DNA from: an uncultured Collinsella sp.
Lineage (GTDB): Bacteria > Actinomycetota > Coriobacteriia > Coriobacteriales > Coriobacteriaceae
Reading direction: 5' to 3'
NCBI GenBank assembly: GCA_958354105.1
Contig: CATWVA010000019.1
Location: 1-37,472, forward strand
Length of the DNA stretch: 37,472 nucleotides
Part shown: positions 30,872 to 37,472 of the stretch, one piece after another
Layout: every line of letters starts with the position of its first letter
Numbering within the stretch: the first letter of the stretch is position 1
Made by a program: the position numbers and the translations under genes
Notes under the pieces: model-generated
Seen by the model: the letters and a program-made list of their open reading frames with translations, nothing else
Told to the model about the DNA's origin: nothing
Databases searched by the model: none

Positions 30872-33010
30872 CTATTTGTCGGCGTCGGCGTCAGCGTCGG
30901 CGTTGGCGGCATGGTCATCGCCAGCGTCATCGGATGCCACTTCGGCATCCTCCTGCATGGCCGCCTGCGCAAAAGCCGCGGCATCAGCCGCCAGCTCCTC
31001 CTCGCTCATGCGAGGCGTGCGCTTTTTGGTCGACATGCCGGCCGCCTTGGCATTGCGCTCCTCCTTAGCCGCCAGGATATCGCCCTCGCGCTCAAGGTAG
31101 GCATCCCACTCGTTGTCGAGCAGGGCATTCACGGCGTCGCCTTCGACGGTCTCGCGCTCAAGCAGCACCTTGGCCATCAGATCGAGCTGATCGCGGCGGA
31201 CATCCAAAATCTCGACCGCGCGACGATGGGCCTCACGCATAATGCGCTGGACCTCGATGTCGATACGGCGCGCCGTCTCCTCGGAGTAATCCTGGTGATC
31301 GGCATAGTCGCGACCCAGGAACACCTGATGCTGCGCCTCGCCAAACACTTGCGTGCCCAACTCCTCGCTCATGCCCAAGCGCGTGACCATCTCGCGCGCC
31401 ATCTTAGTCGCGCGCTCCAGATCGTTGCTCGCGCCCGACGTGATGTCGTCGCACATGAGCTCCTCGGCAACGCGACCGCCCAAGAACACGGCGAGCTCGT
31501 CGAGCATCTCGTTCTTGGTCTTGAGGAAGTGATCCTCCTGCGGAAGCTGCAGTGTGTAGCCCAGAGCCTGACCGCGGCTGACGATCGAGATCTTGTGGAC
31601 CGGATCGGAGTGCTCCAGGATGTGGCCCACCAGGGCATGACCGCTCTCGTGGTAGGCAATCGTGGTGCGCTCGGCCTCGGTCATCACGCGACCCTTGCGC
31701 TGCGGTCCGGCAATCACGCGCTCCATCGATTCCTCGACCTCGTCCATCGAGATCACGGAACGATGACGGCGAGCGGCCAGCAGCGCAGACTCGTTGAGCA
31801 GGTTCGCCAAATCGGCACCAGTAAAGCCAACGGTCATCTGGGCGAGCTTCTCAAACTTAACGTCCTCGTCCATCGGCTTGTTCTCGGCATGCACGCGCAA
31901 GATCTGCTCGCGGCCCTTCACATCCGGACGGTCGACCGTAACCTGACGGTCAAAACGGCCGGGACGCAGCAATGCCGGATCCAAGATGTCAGGACGGTTG
32001 GTCGCAGCGATTAGGATGACCGACTCGCTTTCCTCAAAGCCGTCCATCTCGACCAGCAGCTGGTTGAGCGTCTGCTCGCGCTCGTCGTGACCGCCGCCCA
32101 GACCAGCTCCGCGCTGACGTCCCACGGCATCGATCTCGTCAATAAAGATGATCGACGGAGCCTGAGACTTGGCCTCCTTAAAGAGGTCGCGCACGCGGCT
32201 GGCACCGACACCCACGAACATCTCGACAAAGTCAGAACCAGAGATGCTAAAGAACGGCACGCCCGCCTCGCCGGCAACGGCCTTGGCCAGCAGCGTTTTA
32301 CCGGTGCCCGGAGGGCCAACCAGCAACACGCCACGCGGGATCTTGGCGCCCAGCTTGCGATAGCGATCCGGATCGCTCAAAAAGTCACGGATCTCCTCGA
32401 GCTCCTCGACTGCCTCGTCCACGCCGGCAACGTCTTCAAACTTGACCTTGGGGCGTGTGGCCTCGTTGGTCTTGGCGTTGGTCTTGCCAAACTGCATGTT
32501 CCTGTTGTTGGCGCCCATCATCTGGCGCATAAAGTAGAACATGATGGCGATAAGGGCGATCGTCGGAAGCACACTCATCGCCAAGTCGCCCCAAAAATCG
32601 GGATCGTTGGTGTTGACGATGTACTTGGTATCGGGGTGCTCCGCCATGAGCTCGGCAAGCGAATCGGAGCCGACATAGGTCGAGGAGAAGCTCTTGAGCT
32701 CGCTCGTATCGCCCTTGTCCTTCTTCGTCTTCCAGTAATGACCCGTCACGCTTCCGTCTTGAACCGTATAGGTCAGATCTTCGACGCGATCCTGCTTGAT
32801 GGCGCTGACCATCTCGCTCGTCGCGAGCTTAACGGTATTGCTGGAGCTGGCAAAGCCGGAGCCCATATTAAAGAAGGCATAGCCCAGAAGCGCGCAAGCC
32901 AAAATAAAATACAGCCAGCCCGTACGCGTGGGCTTCTTGCCTCCGGGCATCCCCGGGATCTTAGGCTCCCGGGGAGTCTGGGAATTGTTATCGTTACGGT
33001 CGTCGGGCAT
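30872..33010 (-). CDS. ftsH: ATP-dependent zinc metalloprotease FtsH
   Basis: The 712-residue membrane protease degrades misfolded membrane proteins and regulators. Two membrane helices (31-49, 141-161) flank the external FtsH_ext domain. The AAA domain has Walker A GPPGTGKT (232-239), Walker B IIFIDEID (287-294), the pore motif FVEMFVG and the second region of homology DILDPALLRPGRFDR. The zinc site is HESGH at 454-458. The C-terminal tail ends in a short Ala/Asp repeat (NADADADADK). The ATG is one base past the hpt stop, with GGAGG inside hpt about 12 bases away, so translation is coupled. Confidence 0.97.
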   Translation of the reverse strand: MPDDRNDNNSQTPREPKIPGMPGGKKPTRTGWLYFILACALLGYAFFNMGSGFASSSNTVKLATSEMVSAIKQDRVEDLTYTVQDGSVTGHYWKTKKDKGDTSELKSFSSTYVGSDSLAELMAEHPDTKYIVNTNDPDFWGDLAMSVLPTIALIAIMFYFMRQMMGANNRNMQFGKTNAKTNEATRPKVKFEDVAGVDEAVEELEEIRDFLSDPDRYRKLGAKIPRGVLLVGPPGTGKTLLAKAVAGEAGVPFFSISGSDFVEMFVGVGASRVRDLFKEAKSQAPSIIFIDEIDAVGRQRGAGLGGGHDEREQTLNQLLVEMDGFEESESVILIAATNRPDILDPALLRPGRFDRQVTVDRPDVKGREQILRVHAENKPMDEDVKFEKLAQMTVGFTGADLANLLNESALLAARRHRSVISMDEVEESMERVIAGPQRKGRVMTEAERTTIAYHESGHALVGHILEHSDPVHKISIVSRGQALGYTLQLPQEDHFLKTKNEMLDELAVFLGGRVAEELMCDDITSGASNDLERATKMAREMVTRLGMSEELGTQVFGEAQHQVFLGRDYADHQDYSEETARRIDIEVQRIMREAHRRAVEILDVRRDQLDLMAKVLLERETVEGDAVNALLDNEWDAYLEREGDILAAKEERNAKAAGMSTKKRTPRMSEEELAADAAAFAQAAMQEDAEVASDDAGDDHAANADADADADK

Positions 33011-33011
33011 C

Positions 33012-33560
33012 TTACGAATAAACCTCCGGTTTCAAAATGCCCAGATACGGAAGGTTGCGATAGCGCTCGGCATAGTCGAGGCCGTAGCCCACCACAAAGG
33101 CATCGGGGCAATGGGTTCCAACATACTTGGGCGTGACGGCCGAGGTACGGTCCTCAACGTCCTTCCATAGGAAGGCGGCGACCTCCAGAGAAGCGGGCTT
33201 ACGGCTCTCGAGGTTCTTCATCAGGTACTTGAGGGTCAGGCCCGAGTCCAAAATGTCCTCAACGATCAGCACGTCGCGACCACGGATGTCGATATCCAGG
33301 TCCTTAATGATACGCACGATACCCGAAGACTTCACACCGTCGCCATAGCTCGAAACAGCCATGAAATCGATGTTGGTCGGCAGCTCGATCTTACGCATCA
33401 GGTCGCCCATAAAGACCACGGCGCCGCGCAGGACCGCAATCAGCACCAGATCCTTACCCGCGTAGTCGCGAGTAATCTGCTCGCCCAGGCGAGAGACGAT
33501 ACCGTCGATATCCTCCTGCGTGAACAGAACCTTCTCGATATCCGGATGTTGAGAAGCCAT
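33012..33560 (-). CDS. hpt: hypoxanthine phosphoribosyltransferase
   Basis: The 182-residue purine salvage enzyme converts hypoxanthine or guanine and PRPP to IMP or GMP. The PRPP motif is VLIVEDILDSGLTL near 97-110; LIAVLRGAVVFMGDL near 40-54 forms the pyrophosphate loop and SSYG the flexible loop. The purine-binding Lys lies in the PKYVGTHCPDAFVVGYGLDY region. GAAAGGGTTGTC precedes ATG 33560. Its place between tilS and ftsH is a conserved order in many Gram-positives. Confidence 0.95.
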   Translation of the reverse strand: MASQHPDIEKVLFTQEDIDGIVSRLGEQITRDYAGKDLVLIAVLRGAVVFMGDLMRKIELPTNIDFMAVSSYGDGVKSSGIVRIIKDLDIDIRGRDVLIVEDILDSGLTLKYLMKNLESRKPASLEVAAFLWKDVEDRTSAVTPKYVGTHCPDAFVVGYGLDYAERYRNLPYLGILKPEVYS

Positions 33561-33616
33561 GACAACCCTTTCTTGTGCTTATCGCCCACACACCGCCGTA
33601 TGGACGCGAACTACAC

Positions 33617-33656
33617 ATTCTAGCAGCGCACGGGGTAAATTTACCAGCCCGTGCGC
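33617..33656 (-). promoter_or_regulatory. hairpin and -10 box before hpt
   Basis: GCGCACGGG (33626-33634) pairs with CCCGTGCGC (33648-33656), with GTAAATTTAC inside. It may end the tilS transcript. On the minus strand TAGAAT (33617-33622) follows directly and is a likely -10 box for hpt-ftsH. Confidence 0.45.
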
Positions 33657-33707
33657 CATCAGCGCGGGAATACCGTCAACGTCGCACAGAATAGCAGGCG
33701 TGGGACG

Positions 33708-35249
33708 CTATTCCGCATCGACCACGCGGAGCAGATATGCCACGCGCGTTGCGGCCGTGCACTTAAAACGCTCGTCCGCGCGAACTCCGGCGACCCACAC
33801 CACGGCACCCCCCGGCGCCGTCCTCACCATGGGCACGCCGGCGCGCTCGGAAACGGGAATGCGAGCCTCACCCAGCAAGTCGGATACTTTCTTGCTTCGA
33901 CCACTCATCCCTAACGGGCACATCACGTCTCCCGGTGCGGGACCGTCCACCCACAGGCGCGCCAATCGCGCCTCGGCAGGGATCTCGCCACGCGAGCCCG
34001 CCAGGATTCGCTCACTATCGCTGTCGGCAAAACCCAGGGCAGCCGCGTCTACCAAAGCTGTCACTTCCCCGGCAGCCGCAAGCTCACGGGCGCGGTGCAC
34101 GATATCGCATCCCGGCTCAACGGCCATCGGTTCTGTGACCAGCATACGTCCCCCGCCCAACGGCAAACGACCGGGTACGGTAACCCAGTCCGCGACCAGG
34201 CCCTCGCGAGCCGCCGGCGCCTTAAACGCCAGCATGCCAAACTCAATGCGCGCGTCAATCCCCGCCGGAAGCGTGACCGAGCCGGCGCCCTCGGCAACGC
34301 AGGAAAGGACTCGCTCCACATGTCGCATCTCTGGACGAGCGTCCGGATCGATGCGCTTAATCGCCAGCCGCACGATGCGCCGCGCGATTACCACCTCGGC
34401 CGCAGCAAGGCGCCTGGCATCGAGCACCAGTGCGCCCGCCGCTTCCTTGCGCAGGCAGCTTCGAAACGCCTGTGCCGAAAGCTGGGAAAGAAAGGCGTCT
34501 TCGTCGCCCAGAATTTCGCAAGCGGCGCCAATCGTCTTACAGACGCTCGCGTTGCGCTGTGCCACCACCGGCATCACCCGATGGCGTACATAGTTGCGCA
34601 GGTACGAAACGTCCTCGTTGCTTTCATCTTCCCGCCATGGCTGACCATGTACCTGTAGATAGCCCACGAGCTCGCCATGAGTTAGGTCAAGCAAGGGGCG
34701 CACCACGATATTCCTTCGACGGGGAATGCTCGAAAGCCCAGCCGGGCCCGACCCCTTAATGGCGTTCATCAAAAATGTTTCCGCGCGGTCCGACGAAGTA
34801 TGCGCGGTACAGATACGAGCCGCCGTCCGCGGTGCGCCCGATTCGGCACAAAGTTCGCGAACATATCTCCGTGCCGCGGCATAGCGCACCTCGCGAGCCG
34901 CAGCCTCGATATTGCCCGATTCGTCATCAAAATAGGCATGCTCAACACACAGCGGCAAGCCGTATTGCGCGCACAGGTCACGTACAAAGGCCTCGTCGCC
35001 ATCGGATGCCTCCCCGCGCAGATGATGGTTTACATGCAGCACGTGCAATCGCTCGCGCGCAATGGGAGCGACGCCGCGCCCGTCCTGGATATCCAGCTTT
35101 GATGTGCAAGCCATAAGGAGCAGCGCCGTCGAGTCCGCACCGCCTGATACCATGAGCACTACGGGGGCAGCGGCCTGCCGCGTTGCCAGGGCGCTCTTAT
35201 CCGTCCTCGGCGCGGCATGATGTCCATAGTGCTGAGATACCGTTGGCAT
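33708..35249 (-). CDS. tilS: tRNA(Ile)-lysidine synthase
   Basis: The 513-residue PP-loop ATPase joins lysine to C34 of the tRNA-Ile CAU anticodon, which changes decoding from AUG to AUA. The P-loop SGGADST is at 35-41. HVNHHLRG near 72, TAHTSSDRAETFLMNAIKGSG near 148 and RPLLDLTHGELVGY near 185 are core family blocks, as is the LRNYVRHRVMP segment. The C-terminal domains are present (PLGMSGRSKKVSDLLGEARIP). Length is that of full two-domain enzymes. GGAGGAAGCG precedes ATG 35249. Confidence 0.94.
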   Translation of the reverse strand: MPTVSQHYGHHAAPRTDKSALATRQAAAPVVLMVSGGADSTALLLMACTSKLDIQDGRGVAPIARERLHVLHVNHHLRGEASDGDEAFVRDLCAQYGLPLCVEHAYFDDESGNIEAAAREVRYAAARRYVRELCAESGAPRTAARICTAHTSSDRAETFLMNAIKGSGPAGLSSIPRRRNIVVRPLLDLTHGELVGYLQVHGQPWREDESNEDVSYLRNYVRHRVMPVVAQRNASVCKTIGAACEILGDEDAFLSQLSAQAFRSCLRKEAAGALVLDARRLAAAEVVIARRIVRLAIKRIDPDARPEMRHVERVLSCVAEGAGSVTLPAGIDARIEFGMLAFKAPAAREGLVADWVTVPGRLPLGGGRMLVTEPMAVEPGCDIVHRARELAAAGEVTALVDAAALGFADSDSERILAGSRGEIPAEARLARLWVDGPAPGDVMCPLGMSGRSKKVSDLLGEARIPVSERAGVPMVRTAPGGAVVWVAGVRADERFKCTAATRVAYLLRVVDAE

Positions 35250-35297
35250 TCGCTTCCTCCTCTATTCGTCCGCACCCATTGTATCCTTTGGAATCTT

Positions 35298-36107
35298 ATG
35301 TCTCGCCTGCACCTTCATATCCTCGGCAGCGGCTCAAAAGGCAACTGCGCACTCGTCGAGGGGCCTCAGGGGCTCATCATGATCGACAACGGCCTGTCCC
35401 GCCGCGAGACACTTAAACGCATGGCGGAGCTTGGCCTCTCGGCAGACGACGTCGCCGCTCTAGTAATCACCCATGAGCATGGTGACCATATCAAGGGGCT
35501 CGATGTATGGTGCAAGCACTGGCATGGTCCCCTCTTTGCCAGCAGGGACACCCTTTCATGCAAAGAAAACCTCGCGCACCTGCCCGTAGAGGAATTTGAC
35601 CCCGGCGACACGCTCCCCATTGCCGGCATCCACGTGCAAACCTACTCAACATCGCACGATGTCATCAATCCTGTCGGCTATCGATTTAATGCTCTCGATG
35701 ATTCCATTGGGTTTGCCACCGACACCGGAGAGTTATCGAGCAAGGCCATAGGCATCCTCAAAGACTGTCGAGTTCTCGCGCTCGAAAGTAACCACGATGT
35801 AACTATGTTGCGCGAAGGAGCGTACCCCCGCTTTCTTCAGGAGCGCATCCTGTCCACAAAGGGGCACCTCTCCAACAACCAGGCCGCCGAAGCCGCGCGC
35901 GAACTTGTTACCGATCGCACCGAACAACTCATCGCCATGCACATCAGCCAGGACAATAATCGTCCAAGCCTTACCGTCAAAAGCTATGCCAACGCGCTTG
36001 ATGCAAGTCTCGATGATGAACTCGGCAGTTCTGCCACCCGTCTTCAAGGGCCGCGGAAGCTCTCGATACGCCCTGCAAGCCAGTATCAACCGACAACCAT
36101 TCAATAG
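35298..36107 (+). CDS. metallo-beta-lactamase fold hydrolase, YycJ/WalJ-like
   Basis: The 269-residue protein has the MBL zinc motif THEHGDH (58-64), TSHDV near 120, ATDTG near 140 and the closing AMHISQDNN near 215. The N-terminal LGSGSKGNCALVE is diagnostic of the YycJ/ExoDNase group. In Firmicutes such proteins lie near the WalRK system and act in cell-wall or DNA metabolism, some as 5' exonucleases; no walRK is here. The C-terminal 35 residues (GSSATRLQGPRK and on) look poorly conserved. The ribosome site (GGA) is weak. The gene is divergent from tilS. Confidence 0.88.
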   Translation: MSRLHLHILGSGSKGNCALVEGPQGLIMIDNGLSRRETLKRMAELGLSADDVAALVITHEHGDHIKGLDVWCKHWHGPLFASRDTLSCKENLAHLPVEEFDPGDTLPIAGIHVQTYSTSHDVINPVGYRFNALDDSIGFATDTGELSSKAIGILKDCRVLALESNHDVTMLREGAYPRFLQERILSTKGHLSNNQAAEAARELVTDRTEQLIAMHISQDNNRPSLTVKSYANALDASLDDELGSSATRLQGPRKLSIRPASQYQPTTIQ

Positions 36108-36120
36108 CCCCTCAAGACAA

Positions 36121-36157
36121 CAAAGGGGGGCTGGGAATCACTTCCCAGCCCCCCCTT
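36121..36157. terminator. strong bidirectional terminator
   Basis: GGGGGGCTGGGAA pairs with TTCCCAGCCCCCC around a TCAC loop, flanked by AAA and TT. It lies between the converging MBL and hsp20 genes. Confidence 0.9.
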
Positions 36158-36189
36158 AACTCATACTCTCGATTGAAGCAGAGCCATCG

Positions 36190-36621
36190 TTAGTCGATGG
36201 AGATCTTCGTAACGTTCTTCTTCTCGACAATCTTGGGAACCGTAACGGTCAGGATGCCGTCAGCATACTTAGCCGAAAGGCCCTCGCTCGAAGCGTCCTT
36301 CAGATACACGCCGCGCGTCGCGCTGTACGAGCTAAACTCCTTCTGCAGGAAGTTCTTGCCCTCGTTCTCCTCGTCCTCCACAACGTTCACGCTAATCGAC
36401 AGGCGACCCTCGTTAAGCTCAACGTCGATATCATCCTTAGCGACGCCGGTCAGATAGGCCTTGACCTCATAACCATCGCCCTTGTCCTCGACATCAACGG
36501 GGAACGCCTTGGAAGCAATCGAGTTGTTTGCAAGATCGGTCATATCATCAAACAAATCGAACAGCGAGCTAGCAGAAGGACGAACGCCAAAAACCGAACG
36601 ATAAGGAACCATGCTTGCCAT
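36190..36621 (-). CDS. small heat-shock protein, Hsp20 family
   Basis: The 143-residue alpha-crystallin-type chaperone holds unfolding proteins without ATP. The SSLFDLFDDM segment near 18-27 starts the N-terminal arm. The alpha-crystallin domain runs from about 40 to 135, with YEVKAYLTGVAKDDIDVELNEGRLSISV, and ends in the A-x-Y-x-DGIL-T-V-P block (AKYADGILTVTVP). The C-terminal I-x-I-like anchor is KISID. AAGGAGTGG precedes ATG 36621. The upstream region has no clear CIRCE or HAIR element. Confidence 0.93.
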   Translation of the reverse strand: MASMVPYRSVFGVRPSASSLFDLFDDMTDLANNSIASKAFPVDVEDKGDGYEVKAYLTGVAKDDIDVELNEGRLSISVNVVEDEENEGKNFLQKEFSSYSATRGVYLKDASSEGLSAKYADGILTVTVPKIVEKKNVTKISID

Positions 36622-36689
36622 GTTTACCACTCCTTTTAAGGACTGCCGAGTCATCTTCTAGGTGACTGGGACTTCTTTTGACGCTGTTA

Positions 36690-36745
36690 TATATGCCCAG
36701 CCTCTTCTTATATATACATCGACTATAAAGTTTTTTGAGTCTATT
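36690..36745 (-). promoter_or_regulatory. AT-rich hsp20 upstream region
   Basis: On the minus strand ATATATAA occurs twice, about 22 bases apart, within an otherwise GC-rich genome. Each could be a -10-type box, and together they could be a regulator site. No heat-shock operator consensus was recognised. Confidence 0.35.
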
Positions 36746-36852
36746 GATATAAGCATATCTAAGTCTGGTTGACTAAGGTTTTGTCTAATAAACGGAATTT
36801 GAACGAAGGCTTAAATAATGTATGCAATCCCATCAAAACTAGACGGCTGGCT

Positions 36853-36892
36853 TACAATGGGCGCATACACGATATTGATGACGAGCTAAGGG
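36853..36892 (+). promoter_or_regulatory. -10 box and ribosome site of the tail-anchored protein gene
   Basis: TACAAT (36853-36858) and AAGGG (36888-36892), four bases before ATG 36897. Confidence 0.4.
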
Positions 36893-36896
36893 CATC

Positions 36897-37364
36897 ATGG
36901 ACGATCAAAAACAGGACAACACGTTTATGCCGGAGCAGGACGAAGCATCCAGCCCGCAACCGATTCGATTCCATCGCCCCCACATCTCGCAAGAGCCCAT
37001 CAATGGCCCAGAGCCCAAATATGTGACAAGAAACCGATATCAAACGCTCGAAGAAGCCCAAACGGGACGTAAACATATGGGCGTTGCCTCGGGAGACCCT
37101 GTATATCTGAAAGACGCACCATTATCTAAAAACAGCGCAGCTAGTGATGAGCCGATGAAAGCATCCGCCGCTCATCAACAAAGAGGGCCTCGACCCAAGC
37201 AAACCTTGACGCATTCGGCTCGCTATCTCGAGACTCCAAAACAGGGAAAATCAATCTTCGTTTCGTCAAGTAAACGACGCAAGCAGCATCAGCTGACAAT
37301 CCTGCTTATGATCATTGCGGCCATAGCAGTTGCCCTTGTTATACGATTTATTTTCTTTAAATAA
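36897..37364 (+). CDS. tail-anchored membrane protein of unknown function
   Basis: I do not recognise this 155-residue protein. About 128 polar, Gln/Pro/Lys-rich residues without obvious domain motifs are followed by one C-terminal hydrophobic helix (about 130-152, LTILLMIIAAIAVALVI), ending in RFIFFK. The basic SKRRKQHQ just before the helix predicts the long part is cytoplasmic. Composition is less GC-rich than neighbours. It has its own -10 box and terminator and no partner gene in the window. Confidence 0.7.
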   Translation: MDDQKQDNTFMPEQDEASSPQPIRFHRPHISQEPINGPEPKYVTRNRYQTLEEAQTGRKHMGVASGDPVYLKDAPLSKNSAASDEPMKASAAHQQRGPRPKQTLTHSARYLETPKQGKSIFVSSSKRRKQHQLTILLMIIAAIAVALVIRFIFFK

Positions 37365-37430
37365 AGGCTCAATACCGAAAACAACAAGATCGTCTGGTGT
37401 AATTGAGTCATTCACGCCCCGTAAACGCAA

Positions 37431-37460
37431 AAAAGGGGGAGGCCGCGAGGCCTCCCCCTT
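37431..37460. terminator. terminator at window end
   Basis: AAGGGGGAGGCC and GGCCTCCCCCTT are perfect 12-bp arms around GCGA, preceded by an A run and followed by CTTC. It ends the tail-anchored protein gene and may serve a converging gene outside the window. Confidence 0.85.
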
Positions 37461-37472
37461 CTTCAATCTCGA

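Noticed and set aside
33559..34593. A 344-codon plus-strand frame opposite tilS and its spacer
   Set aside because: Ser/Arg/Thr-rich low-complexity translation that lies antisense to conserved TilS blocks.
36655..36770. CIRCE or HAIR heat-shock operator before hsp20
   Set aside because: Neither TTAGCACTC...GAGTGCTAA nor CTTGAGT...ACTCAAG is present; only AT-rich repeats are seen.

Overview
The window reads as a chromosomal segment of a GC-rich, low-redundancy actinobacterium of the Coriobacteriia, most likely a gut Collinsella or close relative. The basis is inference: about 60% GC, codons ending in C/G, Shine-Dalgarno starts, an amino-acid-fermenter gene mix, and short GGGACAG-containing intergenic hairpins of a kind I associate with Collinsella. 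No rRNA, tRNA, CRISPR array, prophage or complete insertion sequence was seen. 31 intact protein genes and one gene remnant are called.

Layout. 1-3200: ilvE (branched-chain aminotransferase), a DedA membrane protein and cysE (serine acetyltransferase). 3200-7530: a MarR-regulated operon of two ABC exporter half-transporters with a good promoter and two candidate operators. 7600-12900: a small unknown protein, a nitroreductase, an unknown single-pass membrane protein, a degenerate NtrC/Fis-type regulator, a YeiH-family exporter and a GntR/FCD regulator. 12900-15380: glmS with an operator-like half-site array, then a 540-base spacer filled with nested hairpin repeats. 15380-18600: a LacI regulator, a 3' remnant of a probable sugar isomerase, a HAD phosphatase and an orphan larE. 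18600-20730: an AT-richer accessory unit (AlbA_2/HATPase_c_4-type protein with its own array of TCTCTAAA boxes) bracketed by two same-orientation copies of a 50-bp repeat. 20880-24060: an anchored or secreted DNA-entry-type nuclease and an EF-G-like GTPase. 24360-26640: an amino-acid ABC importer operon. 26730-26880: a striking 143-bp foldback. 26980-37470: an RlmD/RumA-type RNA methyltransferase, a PHP phosphoesterase, a class I aminotransferase, the tilS-hpt-ftsH cluster, a YycJ-like metallo-beta-lactamase protein, Hsp20 and a tail-anchored unknown protein.

How the parts work together. The clearest unannotated link is a 20-bp palindrome (best copy CACTTTAGTTAGGTAAAGTG) found upstream of ilvE, the amino-acid ABC operon and the class I aminotransferase. 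These are three separate amino-acid loci, so it looks like one undescribed regulon. The second is the TCTCTAAA array, which fits an autoregulated AlbA_2-type protein. The third is a set of hairpin repeats that share a GGGACAG core but have unrelated stems.
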